From Ahaetulla prasina (taxonomy: Eukaryota; Chordata; Lepidosauria; Squamata; Colubridae): a stretch of 64,000 nt of DNA. The notes beneath the pieces are model-generated. The model was not told where the DNA came from, searched no databases, and worked only from the letters and a program-made list of their open reading frames with translations. The position numbers were made by a program, and so were the translations under genes. This document shows positions 34,046 through 46,012 of the stretch, piece by piece. The DNA lies in assembly GCF_028640845.1 (NCBI RefSeq), contig NC_080548.1:8550314-8614313 (forward strand), in the 5' to 3' direction. Positions within the stretch are counted from its first letter, which is position 1, and each line of letters begins with the position of its first letter.

Positions 34046-34965
34046 CAAACTAATACCACTTTTACTCTAAGGTTATGGTAACAGAATATTGCAACTCTCC
34101 CCCCTTCCTTCATGTGAAATAGGAGGTCAAGTCTGAGGTCACTTTCTCAAATTATGTTTCCACGCTGGACTCAGATTCCCATTATCTGTCTGTTGTCTTG
34201 GTTGAGGCTCTCCCTCCTGTCACTCAAGGTTATTTCTTCTGCCTATTACTAAATATATGAAGATTTCTGGGACTGGGGGGGCTCCTGGCTGGTGGCAGCA
34301 AATTTATGAGTTTCCTGAGAACATAGTAGGACTGTGGAATGGGTGTTGGGAGATCTCTCACGGGAAACAGCTGTGTGGAAACCGTCACATGCACACTGTA
34401 ACACCCATAATAAAAAGGCATTCAAGGTTTTTAAATAAAACCTTCATGCTTTGAAAACCACCATAGGAAAACATTCCAAAGGATTTCCTTTAATTTTCCT
34501 GCAGCAAGTATAGTGTAATGAGGACATTAAAAAGTTATATGATTCAGATGAAGCCTCATCTTCTACAGTCCGATTCCAGCAGCTTCACACTAGTATTTCC
34601 GCACTTTATAAGTAACTGCAAATTCCAATAAAATTTCCAGTATCCAGCTTGTTCTGCTTCTGCCAATCATGCCATGATTGTAACAGATGTGCTACTATAG
34701 TTCTAGGAGAAGGAAAAATCAGTTGAGAAGGGAAATTATTTATCATGGAGGATTGAGGACAGGATGCAACCTCAGCACTGAGTTTCAACCAAACAGCTTT
34801 GAAGGTAATATTGTTTCCCTAGTGTTTCTTGGCTTAACTACAAAAACTTCTTCTTTCAAGGGCATCTGGTAGGGTGCCAGCTGGGCACTGTGTCTCCAAC
34901 TCTGGTGTTCAATACAAATTTTGGATTCTCTGCAATATTTGCTCCTCATGAAGACTCTGGTGCAG
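34046..34965. other. Unrecognised sequence
   Basis: No feature recognised. Confidence 0.4.
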
Positions 34966-34971
34966 GCCTGT

Positions 34972-35105
34972 CAAACTGGCGGCCTATGGACCAGATATGT
35001 CACATGCAGGGCATGACCACCACGGCTCTTCGCAAAGGCAAAAAATATTGTGATACGTCATGATCCAGCCCATGACGCGATCAAGTTTGATATCCGTGCC
35101 CTAGT
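34972..35105. mobile_element. hAT MITE scrap
   Basis: CAGGCCTGTCAAACTGGCGG ... ATCAAGTTTGATATCCGTGC is a diverged copy of the CAGGGGTGTCAAACTC family seen at 18332 and 26832. Confidence 0.6.
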
Positions 35106-35185
35106 GAGTATGGAACACGAGCACATTTCATACCAACAAACCACATTTCTTGAAAATGAATTCAAAGCTGATTGCTTAACACAGT

Positions 35186-35240
35186 GTAAGCTGCCCTGAG
35201 TCTTCGGAGAAGGGCGGGATATAAATTCAAATTTAAAAAA
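35186..35240 (+). mobile_element. CORE-SINE 3' tail
   Basis: GTGTAAGCTGCCCTGAGTCT, TCGGAGAAGGGCGGGATATA and poly(A) match the tail of 17272-17533. Confidence 0.75.
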
Positions 35241-36494
35241 AAATTGTTCAGCTTCTCACAGTTTTATCAGAGGAATAAATGGAAAGGAAGAATTTCAAAG
35301 TAAGAAGGCTTTCAAAATATTAAGGCATAGTCCATAGGTCCAAGCATCTGGAATATCTAATATCACAGTTATATATCAATAAATAACTCTTAACTTGTAA
35401 GCATGGAGATGAACAACTTTGAATTACATTCAAATACTTCTCTTCTTAAATAAATCCAGGCCATGTGTTGTAACTTAGAAAAGAGAGAAATTGACTAATT
35501 AAATTACATGGAGAGAAAAGATCAGAGCAGCTTTCCCAAACATGACACTATACCTTCCATTTCCCTAAATACACCTCCCATTTCCCCAACCAACATGGCC
35601 AACAGCTAGGAATTAAAGAAGCAGCTGTTCTATCTCATCTGCAAGGCATCAGATTAGGACAGGCTAAACTGCCATTTTAGTTGTAAGTGATAAGTGGCAC
35701 TGAGTGACATTTTCAACCAATTTGCCTAATGATTTATCTGCAAAGCACCCTACACTAGAAGCCACTGTCACGCCTATGACAATCAGTTCTGTTAAATTGA
35801 TTTAAAAATGGAGCCTGTTAAATAATTATTCTTCTTCTGATGGGCTAAGTCTTCAGATCCCTGCTCTACAAATGTGCTTGCAGAATGATAATACATGTGA
35901 TCTTTCTTTTTATTTGCCCAGTAATGCACATACCTGTTTCCGTTTTGCTTTTTTCTCCTAAGCAACCAAAGCATCAATTTGAGAAAATGTTGACAAGCTG
36001 ATCCTTCTAGTGAGCCTGACAGAATGGTTAATTGTATTTCTAGCCAGGAGAATATGCAGTACACAATCAGTAATGTCAAAATAGAGTATTACTGCCTGCA
36101 GGTCATTGCAGCAAAATGCTTCACTTCCTCCCAATCTCACTCAATAGCTTATTTTAATGAATCAGATTCATTTATGTTTGGATTTCTTGTTTTCTCCCTC
36201 ACTTTGTGTATTTTGGGTTAAATCATTGCAAACAACAATTTGAAAGAATCTGGAATAAATGATAGCCCATTGAACTTGCTTTCTTTTTTTCTTTCCCCAT
36301 CTCAAACATTTTAAGATTCTTTGTAGATGGTTTGCTGGTACATTCTCCTTTTTAATAGCATTCTAATGGCTTCGTTTAGAATTACTTTTACCTCTCAAAA
36401 GCACTTCTTTTTTGTCCAGATTTCTAGTGCTCTAATATCTGAAGGAAGGTTGAAAGATTAGTAAGGAAGGCAGAAAAAAGTAGAAAAAAAGAAG

Positions 36495-36497
<3 letters not shown>
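35241..36497. other. Unrecognised AT-rich sequence
   Basis: No repeat or exon recognised. Confidence 0.4.

Positions 36498-36588
<91 letters not shown>
36498..36588. repeat. (TA)n microsatellite
   Basis: Pure TA run that ends at the first base of the PLE array (GGTCTTTGG at 36589). Confidence 0.97.
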
Positions 36589-36590
<2 letters not shown>

Positions 36591-37190
36591 TCTTTGGTTG
36601 TTCGGGTTTTCTCCGTGTAAAATTGGAAGTGTCTTGGCGACGTTTCGAAAGTCTCATTCGTCATCTTCAGGCTTCAGCCGTGCTTCTGGGAGCAATGTGT
36701 GATCGCAGCTGTTTCTTCCTTTAACTGCTAGTGGGGTTTGAACTGATTGGGTGGGAGCTTGGCTGTGCTCTGATTGGATGGGGTTTTCTGTGCTCTGATT
36801 GGCTGGGGTGTGTCCTGTGTTGGTGGGGGCTTGGTTGTGCTCAGTCTGGTCTGTGCTGCAGGGGATTTGAGCTGGTGAGCTGCATAGCTGTTGTTTGGCT
36901 TTGTGGTCGTGCTACATCTTCATAGTGGGTCTGCTGCATGAATGGATTGGAGGGTTTGAAATGGCTAATGTTGCAGCTGCGGTCTGGCTTCTGGTCCTTG
37001 GTCGTGCTTCATGATCAGTGTGGGTTTGGGTCTGCTTTCTGGATGGATGTGCGGTGGTGACATCCTGTGGACCTTGTGAGTGTGGGTCTGGTGTCATTCC
37101 TCGTGTTAGGGACTCGTTTGTCAATAAGGGCGGGTTTCAAATGGCTGGTAGGCGGAGGTGTCATCTCGTTTGTTCATGCTGTGTGGGCGT
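36589..37190 (-). repeat. PLE unit A terminal repeat and 3' UTR
   Basis: Runs from the terminal GGTCTTTGG through GATTGGGTGGGAGCTTGGC and CAGTGTGGGTTTGGGTCTGC to the end of coding. Equivalent stretches start at 39456, 42315 and 44599. The hairpin region at about 36640-36670 has lost bases (TTTCGAAAGTCTC) relative to 44653-44683. Confidence 0.8.
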
Positions 37191-39285
37191 TTTCTATCTC
37201 AATGGCTTCTCTGATTATTCTGTTGTTAAAGTGTTCAGTTTTGGCGATAGTTCTGGTCTTTTAAAGTCAATATCATGTCCTGTGACTTTAAAGTGTTGGA
37301 CCAGGAAGAAGTTGGTTCCTCTTTTGAATGAGTTCTTGTGTTCTTCAATGCGTGCACTTATTCTTCTGTTGGTTTGTCCAATGTATGTGGTGGGGCAGGC
37401 GGTGCATGGGATTTCATATACTCCTTGATTTTCTAACTCAATTTTGTCTTTGGGGTTTCTTAGGATGGTGGATATTTTTCTGTTTGTGCAGAATGCTGTC
37501 TTGATGTTATGTTTGTGGAGGATCTTGCTGATTCTGTCTGTGGTGCCTTTTATATATGGGAGGAGGGCTGTGCCGTTTTCTTGTTCTCTGTCTTGGATTT
37601 TAGTGGGGGGTTCTTTTTGGATTAGCTTGGTAATCTTATTTCTTTGGAATCCATTGGATGTTAGTACGTTAGTGAGAGTGTCTAGTTCGGGTTTTAGGTG
37701 TTGTTCATCAGCTAAGCATTTTGTTCTGGAGATGAGTGTCTTGGCTACGGAGTTGATCTGTGCTGGGTGGTGGTGTGAGAGTGCGTGCAGATAGCGGTTT
37801 GTGTGTGTTTTCTTCTGGTAGATGGTGTGTCCTAGGGAGCCATTGGGTTTTCTGTAGACTAAGACATCCAGGAAGGGAAGTTGGTTATTAACTTCTGTTT
37901 CCATGGTGAACTGTATTTTGGGGTGTAGGCTATTCAGGTGTGTGAGGAAGTTGTCAAGTTTTTCTTTCCCGTGTGGCCAGATTATGAAGGTGTCGTCTAC
38001 ATATCTGAGCCAGAGTTTGGGTTTGTGATCAGATTTTTCTAGTGCTTGGGTTTCAAAGTGTTCCATGTAGAGATTGGCAATGACAGGTGAGAGGGTGATC
38101 CCATGGGTGCTCCTTCTACTTGTTTGTATTTTTGTCCATTATAGATGAAGTATGTGTTGGATAGGCAGTGGTTGGTCAGATCTAGGATGTGCTTGGGGGG
38201 GTTATATTTGTTTTGGATAGCTGTCAAGGCTTCTTTGATTGGCACTTGGGTGAAGAGGGATATGACATCAAAGCTCACGAGTAGGTCGCTGGGCTGTAAG
38301 TTTTGTTTCTTTATGATCTCTATGAACTGGAATGAGTTTTTACGTGTGAGGTGATGGATTCTGCATAGGGCTGTAGTTGTTTGGCGAGAAATTTGGCTAG
38401 GTTTTGTAGAGGTGAGCCTATGGAGCTGACTATGGGTCTGAGTGGGGTTCCTTCTTTGTGTATCTTGGGGAGGCCATAGAGCTTAGGGCATCTGGATGAT
38501 TTCTCTCTGGGAATGATTCTTTGTTGGATTTCTTCACTGATGGGGGAGGCTTTTATTTTGGATCTAGTGGTTTTTTCTAGGTAGGTGGTGGGGTCTGTGT
38601 TTAGGGGCTTGTATGCAGGGTCTTGGAGTAGGTTGGTTAATTTGGTTTGGTAGTCAGATGTGTTCATAACCACCGTGGCGTTGCCCTTGTCTGCTGGTAG
38701 GATTATTATGCTGGTATCTTTTTTCAGGTTAAGTAGTGCTGTCTGTTCCTCTTTGGGTAAGTTGCTTTTGGGTGGCTTGCTGGTGCAGAGGATGTTGGAG
38801 ATCTCGAGTCTGATTTTGTTAGCGTCATCGGGGTTGATTTTGGTCAGGCTGGTTTCAACTCCGCATATAATGCTTTCGGTGGGATGTATTTGGGAGTGAC
38901 TGCAAAGTTGAATCCTTTGGAAAGGACATCGGTTTCAGCTTTGGTGAGGATCCTATCTGAGATGTTATGCACTGTTTGTTTCATGTGTTGCTGTGAGGGT
39001 GGAGGGGTTTGTTTCTGGCGTTCTTGTAGTCTTCGGAGTTTGTTGGTGTGCGTGTCTGTCTTGAGGGTGGTCTGTGTTTCGGCTCTCCAGACGGCAAGTT
39101 GTTTGGATTTGTCCCAAAGTGCAGGGTGCATCTTGTTGCTGAGTTTGAGGTGAAGTGTGAGGAGATCTTTGTTGATTTGATCTAGGAGGAATCTTTTTGT
39201 GTGAAGTTCATTTCTGATTAAGGCCAATTCTGTTCTTTTTAGGATGCGTTTGGTGGCTGCAGAGTTGGAGTGGAATTTCAATTGG
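37190..39285 (-). pseudogene. PLE unit A: Penelope reverse transcriptase + GIY-YIG endonuclease
   Basis: From high to low coordinate: an N-terminal region (LALIRNELHTKRFLLDQI, TDVLSKGFNFAVTPKYIP), reverse transcriptase fingers (ADKGNATVVMNTSDY, LYGLPKIHKEGTPLRPIVSS), palm (FDVISLFTQVPIKEAL, EGAPMGSP) and the catalytic YVDD at 37992-38003. Then follow the ETEVNNQLPFLDVLVYRKP block and a GIY-YIG endonuclease with a cysteine pair (GVYEIPCTACPTTYIGQTNR). This is the Penelope order of reverse transcriptase then nicking endonuclease. One-base losses split it; for example, after MGSP the frame changes at about 38100. The 283-codon piece 37215-38066 is the longest open part. Not functional as read. 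Confidence 0.9.
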
Positions 39286-40049
39286 AAGCATTTGGGGATT
39301 AAATTTTGATCGCGGCAGTTTCAGAGGAATGTGAGGTCACATAAAATGGAAGCTCTTTGGACTTCTAGTTTTCATAGGTCCTGGTCAGATGGTGGATTTC
39401 CTCCCGTAGAGGTGCAATATTTGTTTTCTGAGGTTTTCACGGGTGTTTGTATATAGGTCTTTGGTTGTTCGGGTTTTCTCCGTGTAAAATTGGAAGTGTC
39501 TTGGCGACGTTTCGAAGTCTCATTCGTCATCTTCAGGCTTCAGCCGTGCTTCTGGGAGCAATGTGTGATCGCAGCTGTTTCTTCCTTTTAACTGCTAGTG
39601 GGGTTTGAACTGATTGGGTGGGAGCTTGGCTGTGCTCTGATTGGATGGGGGTTTTCTGTGCTCTGATTGGCTGGGGTGTGTCCTGTGTTGGTGGGGGCTT
39701 GGTTGTGCTCAGTCTGGTCTGTGCTGCAGGGGATTTGAGCTGGTGAGCTGCCTAGCTGTTGTTTGTCTTTGTGGTCGTGCTACATCTTCATAGTGGGTCT
39801 GCTGCATGTATGGATTGGAGGGGTTTGAAATGGCTAATGTTGCAGCTGCGGTCTGGCTTCTGGTCCTTGGTCGTGCTTCCTGATCAGTGTGGGTTTGGGT
39901 CTGCTTTCTGGGTGGATGTGGTGGTGACATCCTGTGTGGACCTCGTGAGTGTGGGTCTGGTGTCATTCCTCGTGTTAGGGACTCGTTTGTCAATAAGGGC
40001 GGGTTTCAAATGGCTGGTAGGCGGAGGTATCATCTCGTTTGTTCATGCT

Positions 40050-42130
40050 GTGTGGGCGTTTATCTCAATGGCTTCTCTGATTATTCTGTTGTTAAAGTGT
40101 TCAGTTTTGGCGATAGTTCTGGTCTTTTAAAGTCAATATCATGTCCTGTGACTTTAAAGTGTTGGACCAGGGAAGAAGTTGGTTCCTCTTTTGAATGAGT
40201 TCTTGTGTTCTTCAATGCGTGCACTTATTCTTCTGTTGGTTTGTCCAATGTATGTGGTGGGGCAGGCGGTGCATGGGATTTCATATACTCCTTGATTTTC
40301 TAACTCAATTTTGTCTTTGGGGTTTCTTAGGATGGTGGATATTTTTGGTTTGTGCAGAATGCTGTCTTGATGTTATGTTTGTGGAGGATCTTGCTGATTC
40401 TGTCTGTGGTGCCTTTTATATATGGGAGGAGGGCTGTGCCGTTTTCTTGTTCTCTGTCTTGGATTTTAGTGGGGGTTCTTTTGGATTAGTTTGGTAATCT
40501 TATTTCTCTGGAATCCATTGGATGTTAGTACGTTAGTGAGAGTGTCTAGTTCGGTTTTAGGTGTTGTTCATCAGCTAAGCATTTTGTTCTAGAGATGAGT
40601 GTCTTGGCTACGGAGTTGATCTGTGCTGGGTGGTGGTGTGAGAGTGCATGCAGATAGCGGTTTGTGTGTGTTTTCTTCTGGTAGATGGTGTGTCCTAGGG
40701 AGCCATTGGGTTTTTCTGTAGACTAAGACATCTAGGAAGGAAGTTGGTTATTAACTTCTGTTTCCATGGTGAACTGTATTTTGGGGTGTAGGCTATTGAG
40801 GTGTGTGAGGAAGTTTTCAAGTTTTTCTTTCCCGTGTGGCCAGATTATGAAGGTGTCGTCTACATATCTGAGCCAGAGTTTGGGTTTGTGATCAGATTTT
40901 TCTAGAGCTTGGGTTTCAAAGTGTTCCATGTAGAGGTTGGCAATGACAGGTGAGAGGGGTGATCCCATGGGTGCTCCTTCTACTTGTTTGTATTTTTGTC
41001 CATTATAGATGAAGTATGTGTTGGATAGGCAGTGGTTGGTCAGATCTAGGATGTGCTTGGGGGGGTTATATTTGTTTTGGATAGCTGTCAAGGCTTCTTT
41101 GATTGGCACTTGGGTGAAGAGGGATATGACATCAAAGCTCACGAGTAGGTCGCTGGGCTGTAAGTTTTGTTTCTTTATGATCTCTATGAACTGGAATGAG
41201 TTTTTTACGTGTGAGGTGATGGATTCTGCATAGGGCTGTAGTTGTTTGGCGAGAAATTTGGCTAGGTTTTGTAGAGGTGAGCCTATGGAGCTGACTATGG
41301 GTCTGAGTGGGGGTTCCTTCTTTGTGTATCTTGGGAGGCCATAGAGCTTAGGGCATCTGGATGATTTCTCTGGGAATGATTCTTTGTTGGATTTCTTCAC
41401 TGATGGGGAGGCTTTTATTTTGGATCTAGTGGTTTTTCTAGGTAGGTGGTGGGGTTTGTCTTTGGGGGCTTGTATGCAGGCTCTTGCAGTAGGTTGGTTA
41501 ATTTGGTTTGGTAGTCAGATGTGTTCATAACCACCGTGGCGTTGCCCTTGTCTGCTGGTAGGATTATTAAGCTGGTGTCTTTTTTCAGGTTAAGTAGTGC
41601 TGTCTGTTCCTCTTTGGTAAGTTGCTTTTGGGTGGCTTGCTGGTGCAGAGGATGTTGGAGAGCTCGAGTCTGATTTTGTTAGCGTCATCGGGGTTGATTT
41701 TGGTCAGGCTGGTTTCAACTCCGCATATAATGGTCTCAGTGGGGATGTATTTGGGAGTGACTGCAAAGTTGAACTTTGGAAAGGACATCGGTTTCAGCTT
41801 TGGTGAGGATCCTATCTGAGATGTTATGCACTGTTTGTTTCATGTGTTGCTGTGAGGGTGGAGGGGTTTGTTTCTGGCGTTCTTGTAGTCTTCGGAGTTT
41901 GTTGGTGTGCGTGTCTGTCTTGAGGGTGGTCTGTGTTTCGGCTCTCCAGACGGCAAGTTGTTTGGATTTGTCCCAAAGTACAGGGTGCATCTTGTTGCTG
42001 AGTTTGAGGTGAAGTGTGAGGAGATCTTTGTTGATTTGATCTAGGAGGAATCTTTTGTGTGAAGTTCATTTCTGATTAAGGCCAATTCTGTTCTTTTTAG
42101 GATGCGTTTGGTGGCTGCAGAGTTGGAGTG
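40050..42130 (-). pseudogene. PLE unit B: Penelope reverse transcriptase + GIY-YIG
   Basis: Same domain order as unit A, with YVDD at 40865-40876 and an intact MGSPLSPVIANLYMEHFE stretch in the 222-codon open piece 40732-41400. The frame breaks right after NNQLP (a missing G in GGAAGG near 40737), inside the N-terminal part at about 41340-41600 and at about 41750. The GIY-YIG part at about 40190-40300 is present but shifted. Confidence 0.88.
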
Positions 42131-42909
42131 GAATTTCAATTGGAAGCATTTGAGGATTAAATTTTGATCGTGGCAGTTTCAGAGGAATGTGAGGTCACAT
42201 AAAATGGAAGCTCTTTGGACTTCTAGTTTTCATAGGTCCTGGTCAGATGGTGGATTTCCTCCCCGTAGAGGTGCAATATTTGTTTTCTGAGGTTTTCACG
42301 GGTGTTTGTATATAGGTCTTTGGTTGTTCGGGTTTTCTCCGTAAAATTGGAAGTGTCTTGGCGACGCTTCGACGAAGTCTCATTCGTCATCTTCAGGCTT
42401 CAGCTTCGTGCTTCTGGGAGCAATGTGTGATCGCAGCTGTTTCTTCCTTTTAACTGCTAGTGGGGTTTGAACTGATTGGGTGGGAGCTTGGCTGTGCTCT
42501 GATTGGATGGGGTTTTCTGTGCTCTGATTGGCTGGGGTGTGTCCTGTGTTGGTGGGGGCTTGGTTGTGCTCAGTCTAGTCTGTGCTGCAGGGGATTTGAG
42601 CTGGTGAGCTGCATAGCTGTTGTTTGGCTTTGTGGTCGTGCTACATCTTCATAGTGGGTGTCAGTCTGCTGCATGAATGGATTGGAGGGGTTTGAAATGG
42701 CTAATGTTGCAGCTGCGGTCTGGCTTCTGGTCCTTGGTCGTGCTTCATGATCAGTGTGGGTTTGGGTCTGCTTTCTGGGTGGATGTGGTGGTGACATCCT
42801 GTGTGGACCTTGTGAGTGTGGGTCTGGTGTCATTCCTCGTGTTAGGGACTCGTTTGTCAATAAGGGCGGGTTTCCAAATGGCTGGTAGGCGGAGGTGTCA
42901 TCTCGCTTG

Positions 42910-44556
42910 TTCATGCTGTGTGGGCGTTTTCTATCTCAATGGCTTCTCTGATTATTCTGTTGTTAAAGTGTTCAGTTTTGGCGATAGTTCTGGTCTTTTA
43001 AAGTCAATATCATGTCCTGTGACTTTAAAGTGTTGGACCAGGAAGAAGTTGGTTCCTCTTTTGAATGAGTTCTTGTGTTCTTCAATGCGCACTTATTCTT
43101 CTGTTGGTTTGTCCAATGTATGTGGTGGGGCAGGCGGTGCATGGGATTTCATATACTCCTTGATTTTCTAACTCAATTTTGTCTTTGGGGTTTCTTAGGA
43201 TGGTGGATATTTTTCTGTTTGTGCAGAATGCTGTCTTGATGTTGTGTTTGTGGAGGATCTTGCTGATTCTGTCTGTGGTGCCTTTTATATATGGGAGGAG
43301 GGCTGTGCCGTTTTCTTGTTCTCTGTCTTGGATTTTAGTGGGGGGTTCTTTTTGGATTAGCTTGGTAATCTTATTTCTTTGGAATCCATTGGATGTTAGT
43401 ACGTTAGTGAGAGTGTCTAGTTCGGTTTTAGGTGTTGTTCATCAGCTAAGCATTTTGTTCTGGAGATGAGTGTCTTGGCTACGGAGTTGATCTGTGCTGG
43501 GTGGTGGTGTGAGAGTGCGTGCAGATAGCGGTTTGTGTGTGTTTTCTTCTGGTAGATGGTGTGTCCTAGGGAGCCATTGGGTTTTCTGTAGACTAAGACA
43601 TCCAGGAAAGGAAGTTGGTTATTAACTTCTGTTTCCATGGTGAACTGTATTTTGGGGTGTAGGCTATTGAGGTGTGTGAGGAAGTTGTCAAGTTTTTCTT
43701 TCCCGTGTGGCCAGATTATGAAGGTGTCGTCTACATATCTGAGCCAGAGTTTGGGTTGTGATCAGATTTTTCTAGAGCTTGGGTTTCAAAGTGTTCCATG
43801 TAGAGATTGGCAATGACAGGTGAGAGGGTGATCCCATGGGTGCTCCTTCTACTTGTTTGTATTTTTGTCCATTATAGATGAAGTATGTGTTGGATAGGCA
43901 GTGGTTGGTCAGATCTAGGATGTGCTTGGGGGTTATATTTGTTTTGGATAGCTGTCAAGGCTTCTTTGATTGGCACTTGGGTGAAGAGGATATGACATCA
44001 AAGCTCACGAGTAGGTCGCTGGGCTGTAAGTTTTGTTTCTTTATGATCTCTATGAACTGGAATGAGTTTTTACGTGTGAGGTGATGGATTCTGCATAGGG
44101 CTGTAGTTGTTTGGCGAGAAATTTGGCTAGGTTTTGTAGAGGTGAGCCTATGGAGCTGACTATGGGTCTGAGTGGGGTTCCTTCTTTGTGTATCTTGGGG
44201 AGGCCATAGAGCTTAGGGCATCTGGATGATTTCTCTCTGGGAATGATTCTTTGTTGGATTTCTTCACTGATGGGGGAGGCTTTTATTTTGGATCTAGTGG
44301 TTTTTTCTAGGTAGGTGGTGGGGTCTGTGTTTAGGGGCTTGTATGCAGGGTCTTGGAGTAGGTTGGTTAATTTGGTTTGGTAGTCAGATGTGTTCATAAC
44401 CACCGTGGCGTTGCCCTTGTCTGCTGGTAGGATTATTATGCTGGTATCTTTTTTCAGGTTAAGTAGTGCTGTCTGTTCCTCTTTGGGTAAGTTGCTTTTG
44501 GGTGGCTTGCTGGTGCAGAGGATGTTGGAGATCTCGAGTCTGATTTTGTTAGCATA
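42910..44556 (-). pseudogene. PLE unit C: 5'-truncated Penelope reverse transcriptase + GIY-YIG
   Basis: YVDD is at 43726-43737 and the fingers are intact in the open piece 44050-44670, which begins in terminal-repeat sequence. The N-terminal 575 bp or so of the unit are missing: coding stops at NKIRLE.ISNIL and joins ATATATATATGTTTTCTGAGG at about 44553. Frames break at several one-base losses (around 43760, 43830, 43930 and 43990). Confidence 0.88.
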
Positions 44557-44598
44557 TATATATATGTTTTCTGAGGTTTTCACGGGTGTTTGTATATA

Positions 44599-45357
44599 GG
44601 TCTTTGGTTGTTCGGGTTTTCTCCCGTGTAAAATTGGAAGTGTCTTGGCGACGTTTCGACGAAGTCTCATTCGTCATCTTCAGGCTTCAGCTTCGTGCTT
44701 CTGGGAGCAATGTGTGATCGCAGCTGTTTCTTCCTTTTATCTGCTAGTGGGGGTTTGAACTGATTGGGTGGGAGCTTGGCTGTGCTCTGATTGGATGGGG
44801 GTTTTTCTGTGCTCTGATCGGCTGGGGGTGTGTCCTGTGTTGGTGGGGGCTTGGTTGTGCTCAGTCTAGTCTGTGCTGCAGGGGGATTTGAGCTGGTGAG
44901 CTGCATAGCTGTTGTTTGGCTTTGTGGTCGTGCTACATCTTCATAGTGGGTGTCAGTCTGCTGCATGAATGGATTGGAGGGGTTTGAAATGGCTAATGTT
45001 GCAGCTGCGGTCTGGCTTCTGGTCCTTGGTCGTGCTTCATGATCAGTGTGGGTTTGGGTCTGCTTTCTGGATGGATGTGCGGTGGTGACATCCTGTGTGG
45101 ACCTTGTGAGTGTGGGTCTGGTGTCATTCCTCGTGTTAGGGACTCGTTTGTCAATAAGGGCGGGTTTCCAAATGGCTGGTAGGCGGGAGGTGTCAGTTCA
45201 AACCCCCACTAGCAGATAAAAGGAAGAAACAGCTGCGATCACACATTGCTCCCAGAAGCACGAAGCTGAAGCCTGAAGATGACGAATGAGACTTCGTCGA
45301 AACGTCGCCAAGACACTTCCAATTTTACACGGGAGAAAACCCGAACAACCAAAGACC
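44599..45357. repeat. PLE terminal unit D with perfect 162-bp inverted repeat
   Basis: Arms 44599-44760 and 45196-45357 are exact reverse complements as far as I can read, including a private TTTTATCTGC where the other units have TTTTAACTGC. Between them lie about 435 bp of ordinary PLE 3' UTR, cut after GGAGGTGTCA. The arms hold the hammerhead-like motif (44653-44683 and 45273-45303). Confidence 0.88.
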
Positions 45358-45843
45358 TATATATGGGGTAGAATAAAGAGTCCTGTCTTAAATTCCTGAA
45401 GAAAAAAATCAGTATACAAATCTAAAAAAAAACCAGCTGACTTGAGATCCAAATAATCTGATTTATGACGCCCTGTGTTTACCTGGATAATCAGGTCATG
45501 ACTGTGTGTCAACTATCAGTGACAGTTTCTTATCATCAGATCTTTCTGACTGCTATAGAAGTGACCAGTATTATTAACCTCCATATCTAAATCTGGACTA
45601 TTTTATCAATTTGTCTCAGACATTCAGTGAACCTTCTTTGATTACAAAGGCTGATAGGCTATGACGACCAGTCCCACCAATGTTTTAGTTGCATTCTACA
45701 AGATGAATAGGCGGCCTTGGATATGATTGTTTCTCTTCCTATTCACTGAAAGAATCTCCCTAAAGAGCTGCAGGAGTAAAACATCTGAGAAAACATGTGA
45801 AATGCTGTTAGCAAAAGGCAGGGAATTAATATATCCAAATAGG
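45358..45843. other. Unrecognised sequence
   Basis: Right flank of the PLE array; no feature recognised. Confidence 0.35.
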
Positions 45844-45851
45844 GTAAAAGC

Positions 45852-46004
45852 CAGGGGTGGGTTTTACTTATCTTTACTACCAGTTCGCAACAGGAGCGTG
45901 CACAGATCCTCCATAATGAAGTCCAGGGTGGGTGGATGGAGCCTCCCGCCAGTTTTACTACCGGTTCTCAAGAACCGGACTGAACCAGGAGCAACCCACC
46001 ACTG
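45852..46004. mobile_element. hAT MITE (ACCGGT family), short form
   Basis: CAGGGGTGGGTTTTACTTAT and GGAGCAACCCACCACTG, flanked by GTAAAAGC and GTAAGAGC (8 bp, one change). Confidence 0.87.
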
Positions 46005-46012
46005 GTAAGAGC

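Larger units (their letters stand above)
36589..45357 (-). mobile_element. Penelope-like element tandem array (units A-D)
   Basis: The start GGTCTTTGGTTGTTCGGG recurs at 36589, 39456, 42315 and 44599, giving units of 2867, 2859 and 2284 bp and a terminal partial unit closed at 45357 by an inverted arm. All coding is on the minus strand. Partial head-to-tail copies sharing a terminal repeat are a known trait of PLEs. Units are nearly identical except for many 1-3 base indels. (TA)n borders the left end, and short ATATATAT follows at 44555 and 45358. Confidence 0.9.

Noticed and set aside
36731..45100. Plus-strand open frames of 60-160 codons across the Penelope array
   Set aside because: Antisense shadows of the minus-strand Penelope RT/GIY-YIG coding sequence, repeated once per unit.
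36589..45357. Evenly spaced repeats suggesting a CRISPR or satellite array
   Set aside because: The period is about 2.86 kb and each unit encodes Penelope proteins; eukaryotic context.
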